Shown here one piece after another: positions 1 through 8,733 of a DNA stretch of 64,000 nt. The DNA comes from Alcanivorax sediminis (lineage in GTDB: Bacteria; Pseudomonadota; Gammaproteobacteria; Pseudomonadales; Alcanivoracaceae). A program made the translations under genes and the position numbers. Below the pieces are notes generated by a model. It worked only from the letters and a program-made list of their open reading frames with translations. It searched no databases and had not been told where the DNA came from. Positions within the stretch are counted from its first letter, which is position 1. Each line of letters begins with the position of its first letter. The stretch is from assembly GCF_009601165.1 (NCBI RefSeq), contig NZ_WIRE01000001.1, forward strand, positions 1,178,001 to 1,242,000, written 5' to 3'.

Positions 1-1004
1 CCATGGATGACAAGGGCAGCCTGATGGCGATTCTGGAGTCGGTGGAAGCGCTGCTGGCGCAGGGGCAGAGCCCCGCCTGTGATGTGTGGCTGGCGTTTGG
101 CCATGATGAGGAGGTCGGGGGCGTTCAGGGCGCCGGGAAGATGGCGGCCTGGATGCTCTCCGAGGGTCTGCAGTTTGCCATGGTTCTCGATGAAGGCGGA
201 ATGGTGCTGCCCGGAGCCACATTGGGTATCGACAAGCCGGTAGCGCTGATCGGCATTGCGGAGAAAGGCTACCTGAGCGTGATTCTGACGGCTCAGGGTG
301 GCGCAGGACATTCTTCCCGGCCTCCCGAGCAGACCGCCATTGGTGAGTTGTCCCGGGCGATCATGATGTTGCAGGCTTCGCCTCGGCCAGCGTTTCTGAA
401 TGGCGCGACACGTCAGATGCTGGAGCAGGTGGCACCCTGGCAGCCCTGGGGAAAGCGAGTGGTGTTTGCCAACCTGTGGCTGTTCGAGCCGCTGGTGCTT
501 CAGCAGCTGGCCAGCAAGCCTGACACCAATGCCCTGATCCGTACCACCATGGCACCTACCATGCTGTCGGCCGGGGTGAAGGACAACGTGCTGCCCGCCA
601 CCGCTGAGGCGGTGATCAACTTTCGGCTGGCGCCGGGCGAGAATAGAGAGACGTTGATGACCTGGCTGGAAGAGGCCTTGCCTGCCACGGTGAATGCCCG
701 TATCGCGGAGGGGTTCTTTGCGGAGCCGTCGGCCATATCTCCAGTGGATTCGTCAGCGTATCAACAGCTGTCTGTCTTGGCTGAAGGGTTGCCTGCCGCG
801 CCGGTGGCCGTGCCTTTCCTGCTGATTGCTGGCAGCGATGCGCGTCACTATGAGGCGCTGTCTGGAAATGTTTTCCGCTTTCTTCCCGCCTCTTTTGAGC
901 GGGAGGATGTGGCGAGATTTCATGGCGCCAACGAGCGATTGGCGCTTTCACAGTATCCTGCGATGGTAGCGTTCTACGCATCGGTCATGACATCAGCCTT
1001 TTAA
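1..1004 (+). CDS. M20 family zinc peptidase, 5' end cut by window
   Basis: This is the C-terminal ~333 residues of an M20/M25/M40 metallopeptidase of the carboxypeptidase S/PM20D1 type. The visible part opens with M-DDKG, where the aspartate of the family's metal-bridging motif sits, so the gene begins upstream of the window. HDEEVGG (about residues 34-40 of the visible part) carries the catalytic glutamate and a metal-ligand glutamate. GHSSRPP (~103) marks the lid/dimerisation domain, and GSDARHY near the C-terminus supplies a late metal-binding histidine region. Such enzymes hydrolyse peptide or N-acyl amino acid bonds; the substrate cannot be read from the sequence. No signal peptide can be judged because the N-terminus is missing. 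Confidence 0.85.
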   Translation, partial: MDDKGSLMAILESVEALLAQGQSPACDVWLAFGHDEEVGGVQGAGKMAAWMLSEGLQFAMVLDEGGMVLPGATLGIDKPVALIGIAEKGYLSVILTAQGGAGHSSRPPEQTAIGELSRAIMMLQASPRPAFLNGATRQMLEQVAPWQPWGKRVVFANLWLFEPLVLQQLASKPDTNALIRTTMAPTMLSAGVKDNVLPATAEAVINFRLAPGENRETLMTWLEEALPATVNARIAEGFFAEPSAISPVDSSAYQQLSVLAEGLPAAPVAVPFLLIAGSDARHYEALSGNVFRFLPASFEREDVARFHGANERLALSQYPAMVAFYASVMTSAF

Positions 1005-1014
1005 CCGCGCCAGG

Positions 1015-1758
1015 TTAATCTGAGCAGGTACGTTCAGCGCGGCAGCCATCCGGTTGCCAGCATTGCTCCAGCATTTGTGGTCCGTTATCCCTGTCGAGAA
1101 TCACCGCGCTGCTGGCACGGGTGCCGTAGGTGGGAGACTGGATAAATACCGGCGCCACCAGCCTCTCCAGATCGAGGCCAACGCCGGTATCGGGGAGTTC
1201 ATCATCAGCGGGTTGATGGCGATCGGTCACCACGTCCAGCAGCCGCTCCAGTGAACCGCCTTTGCCGATCACTTCCTGGAGATGCCGTTTGGCCCTGTTT
1301 ACCTTGGGCCAGGGGTCATCCATGAGCCCATTGCTGAGGCCGTGAATACCGGGCGTGACGGGCTGTGGATTAGCGCCACGGTTGCCCAGATACCAGAGGC
1401 TGTCCGGAGTGCCCACCAGCAGGTTGAAGGCGCCATAGTGTTGCTGCTCTTGCGCCAGTTCCCGGGCGAACTGTTCCGGGCTGGCAGTGGATGTCAGAAA
1501 CGCGCTGGGTAGCAGGCCCCGGGAACGCTCGCCAGGTTGACGATCCGTGATCGGCTCGCGGTAGTTGGTCACCACGGCGAAGCGGCCGTTGCGATGAATG
1601 CCCAGCCAGGTGCCGCCAGCGGTGAGGTCCAGACCACAGAAGATATCGCCCCGCCAGCGCGCCGGTTCCGCCGGCCGCGCATGAAACTCATCCCGATTCG
1701 CCGCCACCCGTAACGGGATGTCCGACCCCGGTTGCCAGTCCAGCAGTACAATACACAT
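1015..1758 (-). CDS. NRDE family protein (TANGO2-like)
   Basis: The 247-residue product starts MCIVLLDW and has the diagnostic ANRDE motif at residues 19-23, which defines the NRDE/TANGO2 family. The Cys at position 2 would become N-terminal after methionine removal, as in Ntn-type hydrolases, which the family resembles in fold. TANGO2 proteins have been linked to heme handling and lipid metabolism, but the bacterial role is unsettled. The start is supported by AAAGGGA upstream. It ends 11 bp from the convergent peptidase gene with no clear terminator between them. Confidence 0.85.
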   Translation of the reverse strand: MCIVLLDWQPGSDIPLRVAANRDEFHARPAEPARWRGDIFCGLDLTAGGTWLGIHRNGRFAVVTNYREPITDRQPGERSRGLLPSAFLTSTASPEQFARELAQEQQHYGAFNLLVGTPDSLWYLGNRGANPQPVTPGIHGLSNGLMDDPWPKVNRAKRHLQEVIGKGGSLERLLDVVTDRHQPADDELPDTGVGLDLERLVAPVFIQSPTYGTRASSAVILDRDNGPQMLEQCWQPDGCRAERTCSD

Positions 1759-1843
1759 GTATTTTCCCTTTCTTTTTCTCGCTCGCTTGCCGCCATCGAT
1801 GCGGCCGGAATTTCGCGCCAGAGGTCAGGTTTATGACGGTTTT

Positions 1844-1878
1844 GGCGTCAGGCATCGAGCGTCCGGCGTCCAGCGTTC
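1844..1878. repeat. Family C heptamer repeat, single arm (C1)
   Basis: Five consecutive 7-bp units of the form nGCGTCn (complement of ACGCnnG) occupy this span: GGCGTCA, GGCATCG, AGCGTCC, GGCGTCC, AGCGTTC. It lies in the divergent gap between the NRDE gene and the TauE exporter. Only one arm is visible, unlike the two-armed copies at 4399 and 28919. Confidence 0.75.
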
Positions 1879-1926
1879 CACCGTGCTAGCATACCTGCCT
1901 TGCGGTGGTCTGTGTTGGGAGAGGCT

Positions 1927-2730
1927 GTGCTGGAGTTGTTTCTGATCTGTCTGGGCGTGGGTGTGGGAGCCGGTTTGCTGGCGGGTGCGCTGGGTCTTGG
2001 CGGCGGCGTGGTCATCGTGCCTGCGCTAATCTTCCTGTTCCATGGTCTTGGCTTTCCGCCGGAGTTGGTGGCAAAAATGGCCGTGGCCACTTCGCTGAGC
2101 ACGATTATTATTACCTCGATCAGTGCGGTGCGTACTCATCACAAGGCTGGTTTTGTCCGCTGGCCGATCACGTTTCGATTGGGCGTCGGCATTGTGCTGG
2201 GTGCTTTTGCCGGCGCCTTCATAGCCGATGCCATGAAAGGGGAACTGCTGACCCGGTTGTTTGGTCTGTTTGCCATCGTGATTGCCGTGCAAATGATGCT
2301 GACAGGGCGCAAGGTACAGGATACTTCCCTGCCTGAGCGTGTTCCCGGCGCGCTGGGACTGTGGCTGGCGGGGCTATTGATTGGTACCGGCTCTGCTATC
2401 TTCGGTATCGGTGGCGGCTCGCTGACGGTGCCCTTTCTGAGCTGGTGCCGACTGAAAATGCAGCAGGCGGTGGCGATTTCTTCAGCCTGTGGGCTGCCGA
2501 TTGCTATTGCTGGAACGGTGGGGTTCGCGGTGGCCGGCTGGAATGAGCAGCATCTGCCGGAAGGGGCACTTGGCTATGTGTTTTTACCGGCGACAGCCGG
2601 TATAGTGCTCACCAGTTTCCCGTTTGCCCGTCTGGCCGCCAGAGTCAGTCATCGTCTGCCTTCATCTACCCTGAAACGGGTCTTTGCCGCGGTGCTTTTA
2701 GTGCTCGGGTTAAAGCTGCTGTTTGGATAA
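1927..2730 (+). CDS. TauE/SafE family sulfite exporter-like permease
   Basis: This 267-residue inner-membrane protein has about eight hydrophobic segments and the duplicated glycine-rich family signature: GLGGGVVIVPAL near the N-terminus and GIGGGSLTVPFLS in the second half. TauE/SafE proteins export sulfite, sulfoacetate or related organosulfur anions; the substrate here is unknown. I place the start at the GTG preceded by GGGAGAGG with a 2-3 base gap, rather than at upstream TTG or GTG codons that lack a ribosome site. lgt follows 6 bp after the stop, so the two are probably co-transcribed. Confidence 0.85.
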   Translation: MLELFLICLGVGVGAGLLAGALGLGGGVVIVPALIFLFHGLGFPPELVAKMAVATSLSTIIITSISAVRTHHKAGFVRWPITFRLGVGIVLGAFAGAFIADAMKGELLTRLFGLFAIVIAVQMMLTGRKVQDTSLPERVPGALGLWLAGLLIGTGSAIFGIGGGSLTVPFLSWCRLKMQQAVAISSACGLPIAIAGTVGFAVAGWNEQHLPEGALGYVFLPATAGIVLTSFPFARLAARVSHRLPSSTLKRVFAAVLLVLGLKLLFG

Positions 2731-2736
2731 GAGACT

Positions 2737-3531
2737 ATGGAATTTCCTGTAATTAACCCTGTCGCCATCGCCATAGGCCCTCTCAAGGTCCACTGGTATG
2801 GGCTGATGTATATGATCGGCTTTGCCGCCGCCTGGTGGCTGGGTACGGTACGGGCGAAGCGCCCCAATTCGGGCTGGACCAGGGATGAAGTCGGCGACCT
2901 GGTGTTCTATGGCGCCATGGGCGTGATTCTGGGTGGGCGCCTGGGCTATGTGTTCTTCTACAATTTCAGCAAGTTTCTGGCGGACCCGGTCTGGCTGGTC
3001 AAGGTCTGGGATGGTGGCATGAGCTTCCACGGCGGCGCCATCGGTGTGCTGGTGGCGTTTGCGCTGTTTGCCCGCAAGACCAACAAGGGTTATTTCGAAG
3101 TGGCTGATTTCATGGTGCCGATGGTGCCTATCGGGCTGGCCACCGGACGATTCGGCAACTTTATCAACGCCGAGCTGTGGGGGCGCACCAGTGATGTACC
3201 CTGGGCCATGGTGTTCCCCACCGATCCCCTGAAACTGCCTCGTCACCCATCCCAGTTGTATGAGTGCCTGCTGGAGGGTGTGGTGTTGTTCGCGGTGCTC
3301 TGGGTATATTCGGCCAAGCCCCGTCCGGCTGCTGCCGTGACCGGCCTGTTTGGTGTGGGTTATGGTGCGGCGCGGACCTTTGTGGAATTCTTCCGCGAAC
3401 CGGATGCGCACATTGGCTATCTGGCCGGAGGCTGGTTGACCATGGGCATGCTGCTCAGCATCCCGATGATTATTCTGGGTATCGCCATGATGGTGTGGGC
3501 GTACCGCAATGATGCACGTCAAACAGCATAA
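2737..3531 (+). CDS. lgt: Prolipoprotein diacylglyceryl transferase
   Basis: Lgt moves diacylglycerol from phosphatidylglycerol to the lipobox cysteine of prelipoproteins in the inner membrane, the first step of lipoprotein maturation. The 264-residue protein has seven membrane segments. [14 protein letters not shown] matches the Lgt signature with its essential Arg and Asn, SFHGGAIG carries the periplasmic His region, and RHPSQLYE is the conserved cytoplasmic-end motif. Length is normal. It lies 34 bp upstream of thyA, the same lgt–thyA linkage seen in many gammaproteobacteria. Lipoproteins encoded in this window (LptM, the TRL protein, the M48 protease) would be its clients. Confidence 0.97.
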   Translation: MEFPVINPVAIAIGPLKVHWYGLMYMIGFAAAWWLGTVRAKRPNSGWTRDEVGDLVFYGAMGVILGGRLGYVFFYNFSKFLADPVWLVKVWDGGMSFHGGAIGVLVAFALFARKTNKGYFEVADFMVPMVPIGLATGRFGNFINAELWGRTSDVPWAMVFPTDPLKLPRHPSQLYECLLEGVVLFAVLWVYSAKPRPAAAVTGLFGVGYGAARTFVEFFREPDAHIGYLAGGWLTMGMLLSIPMIILGIAMMVWAYRNDARQTA

Positions 3532-3565
3532 GACGGCATAAGAGAGACGGCGTAAAGGTAACGGC

Positions 3566-4399
3566 ATGAAGCAATATCTCGATCTACTCCGCCATGTGCG
3601 TGACAACGGCACCTTCAAGGAAGACCGTACCGGAACTGGCACCTATGCGGTGTTCGGTTACCAGATGCGCTATGACCTGAGCGAGGGTTTTCCCATGCTC
3701 ACGACCAAGAAGCTGCATCTGCGTTCTATTATCCATGAGCTGTTGTGGTTTCTGTCCGGTGAAACGAACATCCGGTACCTGAAGGAAAACGGTGTTTCGA
3801 TCTGGGATGAGTGGGCCACGGAAGATGGGGAGCTTGGGCCGGTTTATGGAGAACAATGGCGTAGCTGGAAAACGCCGGACGGCCAGGTCATCGACCAGAT
3901 CACCCAGGTCCTGGATGAGATCAAGCGCAACCCGGATTCGCGGCGTCTGGTCGTCAGTGCCTGGAACCCGGCCGTGTTGCCGGACCCAACCATTTCTCCG
4001 GAGGCCAACGCTGCCGCCGGCAAGCAGGCGCTGCCGCCGTGTCACTGCCTGTTCCAGTTTTATGTGGCAGACGGCAAGTTGAGTTGTCAGTTGTACCAGC
4101 GTAGTGGCGACATCTTCCTGGGCGTGCCGTTTAACATCGCCTCGTATGCGCTGCTAACGCTGATGATGGCGCAAGTCTGTGGTCTGGAGCCTGGAGACTT
4201 TGTTCACACCCTGGGTGACGCCCATCTCTACTCCAATCATCTGGAGCAGGCAGATACCCAGCTGGCTCGAGAACCCCGCACGCTGCCCTCCATGACCCTG
4301 AACCCTGAGGTAAAGGATTTGTTTGCCTTCACCTTCGATGACTTTACCCTGAGCGATTACGAGCCCCACGCCCATATCAAGGCGCCGGTGGCAATATAA
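3566..4399 (+). CDS. thyA: Thymidylate synthase
   Basis: ThyA methylates dUMP to dTMP using methylene-tetrahydrofolate. The 277-residue protein shows the catalytic cysteine in LPPCHC, the phosphate-binding [10 protein letters not shown], and the [16 protein letters not shown] region binding dUMP. It is about 13 residues longer than E. coli ThyA because of an Ala/Pro-rich insert ([12 protein letters not shown]) just before the catalytic motif; the insert does not disturb conserved residues. folA follows, so the dihydrofolate made here is recycled by the neighbouring gene product. A family C heptamer repeat starts at the stop codon. Confidence 0.98.
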   Translation: MKQYLDLLRHVRDNGTFKEDRTGTGTYAVFGYQMRYDLSEGFPMLTTKKLHLRSIIHELLWFLSGETNIRYLKENGVSIWDEWATEDGELGPVYGEQWRSWKTPDGQVIDQITQVLDEIKRNPDSRRLVVSAWNPAVLPDPTISPEANAAAGKQALPPCHCLFQFYVADGKLSCQLYQRSGDIFLGVPFNIASYALLTLMMAQVCGLEPGDFVHTLGDAHLYSNHLEQADTQLAREPRTLPSMTLNPEVKDLFAFTFDDFTLSDYEPHAHIKAPVAI

Positions 4400-4470
4400 C
4401 GCCTGACGCCCGATGCCGGACGCTCGACGCAGAGTCTTTGTCCGGCGTCATGCGTCTGGCCTCTAGCGTA
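4399..4470. repeat. Family C heptamer repeat, two inverted arms (C2)
   Basis: The left arm has five units in strict 7-bp phase: ACGCCTG, ACGCCCG, ATGCCGG, ACGCTCG, ACGCAGA. The right arm, read on the other strand, is ACGCTAG, AGGCCAG, ACGCATG, ACGCCGG. The arms are separated by about 9 bases. The element fills the thyA–folA gap, beginning at the thyA stop codon and ending about 9 bp before the folA start. Confidence 0.85.
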
Positions 4471-4479
4471 GGTTTATTC

Positions 4480-4989
4480 ATGTCCATTCGTCTTTCCATG
4501 ATGGTCGCCAAGGCCAGCAACAATGTTATCGGTCGTGACAACAAGCTGCCCTGGTATCTGCCCAACGATCTCAAATATTTCAAGCAGGTCACCTTTGGCA
4601 AACCGGTGATCATGGGCCGCAAGACCTGGGAATCCCTGAAGGGGCCGCTCCCCGGCCGGACCAATATCGTGATCACCCGTCAGGCTGACTATGCAGCTGA
4701 AGGCGCCAAGGTGGTGTCGACTCTGGAAGAAGCGGTGGAAATGGCGGAAAACGTGGCGTTCATCGACGGCCAGGAAGAAGCGGTGATCATGGGCGGCGCG
4801 GAAATCTACCAGCTGGCCCTGCCAAAGGCTGACCGCCTTTACCTCACCGAGGTCCACGCCGACGTGGAAGGCGATACCTTCTTCCCGGAATACGACACCG
4901 GTGAGTGGAGCGAGATCGGCCGCGAAGACTTCGCCGCAGAAGGGCCGAATCCCTACGATTATTCGTTTGTGGTGTACGAGAGAAAATAG
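4480..4989 (+). CDS. folA: Dihydrofolate reductase
   Basis: FolA reduces dihydrofolate to tetrahydrofolate with NADPH. The 169-residue product has the Met20-loop region NNVIGRDNKLPW, the active-site acidic residue in LPNDLKYF, GRKTWES for NADPH phosphate binding, and IMGGAEIY near the C-terminus. The start chosen is MSIRLSMMVA, preceded by a weak GTAGG; an in-frame ATG 42 bases upstream would put the family C repeat into the protein. It is coupled by position to thyA. A hairpin terminator follows the gene. Confidence 0.97.
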   Translation: MSIRLSMMVAKASNNVIGRDNKLPWYLPNDLKYFKQVTFGKPVIMGRKTWESLKGPLPGRTNIVITRQADYAAEGAKVVSTLEEAVEMAENVAFIDGQEEAVIMGGAEIYQLALPKADRLYLTEVHADVEGDTFFPEYDTGEWSEIGREDFAAEGPNPYDYSFVVYERK

Positions 4990-5017
4990 AGAATAGCTAG
5001 AAGCTACGCTGGAAAGG

Positions 5018-5045
5018 AAAACCCAAAATAGTTCCCTGGGTTTTT
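5018..5045 (+). terminator. Rho-independent terminator after folA
   Basis: An 8-bp stem AAAACCCA/TGGGTTTT encloses a ~11-base loop and runs into a T tract. It would end the lgt–thyA–folA transcript. Confidence 0.7.
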
Positions 5046-5106
5046 AGAAGAACGGTAAAGCCTCTCAAATCGTCGAGTTCGGCGATCTCCGATAACCTGT
5101 GCAGCT

Positions 5107-5166
5107 GGTAGGAGCTATGCTTGCATGGCGATCCGAGCACAGGCGAGGTAAGGATTCCAGAGACGT
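5107..5166. repeat. Family E REP-like element (E1)
   Basis: The element contains GTAGGAGC, then a small palindrome ATGCTTGCAT, GGCGATCCGAG, and a tail GGCGAGGTAAGGATTCCAGA. A close relative lies at 9900. The head resembles the Pseudomonas REP consensus (GTGGGAGC, inverted GC core, GCGAT). No REP-associated transposase gene is present in the window. The rest of the gap to 5221 shows only the small palindrome CGTAATTcAATTACG. Confidence 0.7.
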
Positions 5167-5221
5167 AATTCAATTACGGGGTCAACCGCTGGCAGGACGG
5201 CCTTCGAAACTCGCAGCTGAT

Positions 5222-5644
5222 CTACCCGCGTGGTTCGATAACCACTTCGCTTTTCACCGAGGTCGCAATAAAACACTTTTCGTGAGCGCGTTGATGCAGC
5301 GCCTGGATGCGGGTCAGGTCCGGTTGCTCGCCGGTGAAAGTTACCAGGGGCTGCATGCGGATCTGTTTGACGTAAATCTTGGCCTGGGGGGTTTGGCCCA
5401 TCACGGCGGAAGGATCGTCATCGTAGCTGGCAACAGACAGTCCCTCACGGGCGGCTTCAGTGAGAAAAGAAAGCAGGTGACAGCTGGCCAGAGCGGCAAT
5501 GAACGCCTCTTCGGGTTCCATGAACTCCTGTTGGCCATGCTGGCCGTCGACCACCCTGACTTCGTTGCCATCAGGCAGGTGCCAGAGGTAGTGATCCTGG
5601 TTGCCATGGGCGGTCCAGCTCAGGTGCATGGTATGTTGCGGCAC
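5222..5644 (-). CDS. OsmC family protein
   Basis: This 140-residue protein matches the OsmC/Ohr fold family of thiol-dependent peroxide-handling proteins. It has the strand-helix core MEPEEAFIAALASCHLLSFL with the conserved cysteine, and a second family region AHEKCFIATSVKSEVVIEP carrying the other cysteine. Two spaced cysteines fit peroxidase activity on organic hydroperoxides, though the OsmC and Ohr branches cannot be separated here. I place the start at GTG (VPQHTMHLSW), which follows GGGGAG at good spacing and gives the usual family length; an upstream ATG would add 22 residues without a ribosome site. Confidence 0.85.
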   Translation of the reverse strand: MPQHTMHLSWTAHGNQDHYLWHLPDGNEVRVVDGQHGQQEFMEPEEAFIAALASCHLLSFLTEAAREGLSVASYDDDPSAVMGQTPQAKIYVKQIRMQPLVTFTGEQPDLTRIQALHQRAHEKCFIATSVKSEVVIEPRG

Positions 5645-5743
5645 AACGTCTCCCCGGTATTCATTCCGTTTCCTTCCCTTCAGTATGCCATTTATCCCCA
5701 TCTTTGCCATGGCAGTATGTAACCGGCTATGGCAGAGCGGTGC

Positions 5744-6427
5744 TCAGGGCTGGGTGGGGGTGCCTGCCAGCTCCCAGAAACGGAAGATAGTCACATTATT
5801 GATGGTCGCCATGACGCTGATCGGTAGTGCGATCAGCAGGCTGGCGGCAGCAATATGGGATACCGCACCCGTAATCATGCCGGCAATGATGCTGCTGCTC
5901 AGCATGTAGGCCAGGAACACCAGTACGATCACCAGCAGCAGTGGCCACTGTTGGGCTTCAGTCATCGTGAAAGACTGACGAATGGCGCGTAGCGGATTTT
6001 GCCGGTGCAATACCACCAGATAGGGCGCAAAGCTCAGTCGGGCATACACCCACAGCGCCGGAAAGAAGAAGGCCAGCCAACCCAGGGCCACACCGATGGC
6101 AATGATCGAATAAGTGGCCAGCAGCGCCGGATACATCAGCAGGGCGGGTGCCATGCAGGCCAGCAGCCCCGCTGGCTTGCCGCTGCGGCTGGCGGCCAGC
6201 TGGGTAATCACCGTGCCTTCGGCGAGAGGGCGAATCAACATGATCAGTACCAGGCTGGCCGTGCTGACAGCAAGGCTGCCATCAGGGGTTTCGGGCAGGA
6301 CGATGGCGGTGCCAAAGGCCCATTGCAGCATTTCAGTGGCCAGGGCGAAGGGAGCGGAAACCAGAAATAGCGGGCCAAGGTGGCGCCACCAGAAATAGAG
6401 AATTTCGCGAAAACGTTGACCGATCAT
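5744..6427 (-). CDS. YciC/UPF0259-like multi-pass membrane protein
   Basis: The 227-residue product has about six hydrophobic segments and the layout of the YciC (UPF0259) family: an N-terminal amphipathic MIGQRFREILYFWWRHL, and a central PALWVYARLSFAPYLVVL followed by NPLRAIRQSF, which is typical of YciC-like proteins. Function is unknown in the family. It stands alone between two minus-strand genes. The family assignment is from pattern only. Confidence 0.6.
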   Translation of the reverse strand: MIGQRFREILYFWWRHLGPLFLVSAPFALATEMLQWAFGTAIVLPETPDGSLAVSTASLVLIMLIRPLAEGTVITQLAASRSGKPAGLLACMAPALLMYPALLATYSIIAIGVALGWLAFFFPALWVYARLSFAPYLVVLHRQNPLRAIRQSFTMTEAQQWPLLLVIVLVFLAYMLSSSIIAGMITGAVSHIAAASLLIALPISVMATINNVTIFRFWELAGTPTQP

Positions 6428-6514
6428 GGTGTCGCCGACAAAGAAAAAAAGTGACGCAACCTTACGTCAGCATAAGGCGTTTTGCCAGCCATGACAGGGC
6501 ATGACGGGCCAGGG

Positions 6515-7033
6515 TTACCACCAGTATTTTCCCCAGTTTTCCGGGTTTGCCCAGAATCTGGCATTGTTCCAGCTACGCTCGAAGTTGTAGTTATCCAGAT
6601 CGTAGCTGTACATGTCCAGGCTGCGGCCGTCCTGGCTGAAGTGTCCCTGTTCCCGGCAACCCAGTGCCAGAAAACCATTGCTGGGCCAGCGCAGGGCCTG
6701 TGGGGCCAGGGTGGGCTGATAGACTGCCACCAGCGAATCCGTATGCAGGTTGCGCAGCAACCCCATCAGGGACTCGCCATCACGGTGGGTCATGTATTCC
6801 AGCTGATCCGCCACAATCGCCATGTCCACACGCTCAATGTCTTCCAGCGCATCGAATGGGGTGGGGGACTGTATTTCAATCAGTTCGCAGTCGTGATCCT
6901 TGCACCACTGACTGACAACAGGGATGGGGTTCAGGCTTACCGCCAGAATGGAACGGGGCTGGTGGCTGTCGATGATCGCGGCCAGACGTTCCTGTGGGGA
7001 CTCGGTCATTGGGTGTGCCATCGCAGTATTCAT
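6515..7033 (-). CDS. DUF6231-like conserved protein
   Basis: This 172-residue soluble protein begins with a Rossmann-like strand-turn-helix (RSILAVSLNPIPVVSQW) followed by acidic loops (IERVDMAIVADQLEYM), which looks like a degenerate methyltransferase-type fold. The C-terminus is rich in aromatic residues (YNFERSWNNARFWANPENWGKYWW). I recall similar proteins in Pseudomonas annotated as DUF6231; no reaction is known. Several in-frame Met codons at residues 1, 5 and 9 make the exact start uncertain. Confidence 0.5.
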   Translation of the reverse strand: MNTAMAHPMTESPQERLAAIIDSHQPRSILAVSLNPIPVVSQWCKDHDCELIEIQSPTPFDALEDIERVDMAIVADQLEYMTHRDGESLMGLLRNLHTDSLVAVYQPTLAPQALRWPSNGFLALGCREQGHFSQDGRSLDMYSYDLDNYNFERSWNNARFWANPENWGKYWW

Positions 7034-7284
7034 GCATTCAGTCTAACTCCATTACCGGGCGTTTTTCGATAGCGGAAAGTAAAAAGGTTGGATGCCCGGT
7101 GCAGCCTGGCGGATGGAAGCAACGCCACGGGAGGGAAGCCATAAACCCGTATACCTCAGTGATAAAAGTGCTGCTTGCAGGTCACCGGTTGATAGCGGGA
7201 AAAGTAAAACTTTTGAGCTTCGCGCTCTGTTAAGCGCGAGCCTCAATTGCACAGTGATGCTGTTCAGAAAATTCCATGCAGAGA

Positions 7285-7322
7285 TTGACGAGCGTCCAAT
7301 CAATAATGATAATGATTCTCAT
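7285..7322 (+). promoter_or_regulatory. hemP promoter overlapped by a Fur box
   Basis: TTGACG at 7285-7290 and GATAAT at 7308-7313 are separated by exactly 17 bases, a near-consensus sigma-70 promoter. A Fur-box-like sequence, AATAATGATAATGATTCTC at 7302-7320, covers the -10 and matches 16 of 19 positions of the classic Fur consensus. Iron-bound Fur would block polymerase here. The remaining upstream gap (7034-7284) shows only a TCGCGCT/AGCGCGA hairpin near 7219-7240. Confidence 0.85.
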
Positions 7323-7342
7323 GTGCAGAATTGGAGGTCAGC

Positions 7343-7519
7343 ATGAACCAGATTAAAAAAGCGGTAACGTCCTCTCCACGCAGGGTGTCTATCAACGCGG
7401 AAAGTAGGGTGACCAGTGCGTTGCTGTTGAACCATGAGGGCAAATTGTGGATTGAGCATGCCGGTGAGCGTTACCTGCTACGCCGGACTTCCAACAACCG
7501 GCTGATTCTTACCAAGTGA
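7343..7519 (+). CDS. hemP: HemP family hemin uptake protein
   Basis: HemP is a small cytoplasmic protein found at the head of heme-uptake operons; in some bacteria it acts as an activator of heme receptor expression. The 58-residue product shows the family core: SALLLNHEGKLWIEHAGERY followed by LLRRTSNNRLILTK, matching the usual (I/L)xHxGxxYxLRxTxxxKLILTK ending. The start MNQIKKAV follows GGAGG with good spacing. Control by iron is indicated by the overlapping Fur box. No TonB-dependent receptor or ABC transporter follows in this window; the next gene is a HemS-like protein 245 bp away. Confidence 0.88.
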   Translation: MNQIKKAVTSSPRRVSINAESRVTSALLLNHEGKLWIEHAGERYLLRRTSNNRLILTK

Positions 7520-7764
7520 CGCAACACCCAAGATGAGACAAGACCTGCGAGAGTTTAAACCGGTGTTCGACGCAGAAGGCCCGGGTGGCGTGGCAGGGTG
7601 CGATTACCCGCTATTCCTCATTTGTCTTGATGCGTAAAGCATTCTTCCTGCTGCGTCTCTTGTTTCCGTTTCTCCCTGACGTGGATCGCCAGCCGCCGCC
7701 AGCTTTCCACACCTAATAACTGGTGGCACTGGCAGCCCGGTGCCAGGTGATCTGGAGGCTCAAT

Positions 7765-8727
7765 ATGTCGGTCATGGCATGGCCCATGGCGCCGGCGGCA
7801 TCCCCCCTGCTAAGACAGTGCGGCGCTGCGCTTGGTGATCGGGTACTACGTTTGCAAGACGAACCGCTGGCGATCCTCAAGGCGTTGTATCGGCTGGGCT
7901 CTCTGGTCGTGACGACGTTTACATCCGGTTCCCGGGTGTCCCAGAACATGAACTACCCGGCGTTGACCGAGGGTGAGTGGTGGCTGGAATCCGTTGGTGA
8001 GCGCTGCCGCTTGAGACAAACGCTCAAGGTGCAGCAATGGCACTCGGTGCTGGCGGTGCTGGAGCCCACGGGAAACTTGCCCGCCCGAAGCCTGTTATTT
8101 CTCGATCATCATGGACAGCCACTGCAGCAGGTCGCGGTAGCGCCGAACAGTGGTGGTCTGGCGTTTGAGGAACTGGTGTGCGCCATGCTGCACCCGAATC
8201 AGCGGAGCCTGAGTCTTCCCGCCATTGGGCCGCGCCGGGATGGAAACAGATTAGATGGGTTGTCGGCACTGGAGCGTGATTGGGAGGCGAGTCAGGATGA
8301 CGATGATTTTTCCCGACTATTGCTACGCTGCAATGATCAGCGCGCGATGCTTTACGGTGCTGTGCGGGACAGCTTTGCCTGTCAGGTGCGTCCAGAGACA
8401 CTGGCGGTAGTGCTGGGAGAGGCCGCCGATCGGGATGCGGCGACGACCCTGTGCGTTGGCAACGAAGGGGTTCGGCTCTGCATGACTGCACCCTGGTCCT
8501 CGCCGCGCTGGCAGGGCAGTCACTGTCATCTGGCGCACAACGGTGCTCTGGTTTCTTTGGACATGGCGCAGATGCATACCCTGTGGCGGCTGCGCAAACC
8601 CGGAGACGGACAAGTGGTGACGGCCCTGGAGGCACTGGATGCCGATGGACACTGGCTGTGGACCCTGTCCGCCGGAGAGGATGAGCAACAGTGGCGCGGC
8701 TTATTGAGGGACAGCGTGGTGGGTTAG
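7765..8727 (+). CDS. HemS/HmuS-like heme-handling protein, divergent
   Basis: The 320-residue product matches the two-repeat HemS/HmuS/ChuS fold that binds heme delivered to the cytoplasm. The first repeat includes LGDRVLRLQDEPLAILKALYRLG and SLLFLDHHGQPLQQV. The second ends with LWRLRKPGDGQVVTALEALDADGHWLW, close to the WVVRKPTxDGxVTSLExFDxxG stretch of HmuS. In the region where HemS/PhuS carry the proximal heme ligand (…TDxHxFxxLL), this protein has W-E-A-S-Q-D-D-D-D-F at residues 173-182, so the expected histidine is aspartate. It may therefore bind heme differently or not at all. The start is set by GGAGG 6 bases upstream. Its place after hemP supports an iron/heme role. Confidence 0.75.
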   Translation: MSVMAWPMAPAASPLLRQCGAALGDRVLRLQDEPLAILKALYRLGSLVVTTFTSGSRVSQNMNYPALTEGEWWLESVGERCRLRQTLKVQQWHSVLAVLEPTGNLPARSLLFLDHHGQPLQQVAVAPNSGGLAFEELVCAMLHPNQRSLSLPAIGPRRDGNRLDGLSALERDWEASQDDDDFSRLLLRCNDQRAMLYGAVRDSFACQVRPETLAVVLGEAADRDAATTLCVGNEGVRLCMTAPWSSPRWQGSHCHLAHNGALVSLDMAQMHTLWRLRKPGDGQVVTALEALDADGHWLWTLSAGEDEQQWRGLLRDSVVG

Positions 8728-8733
8728 CTACGC

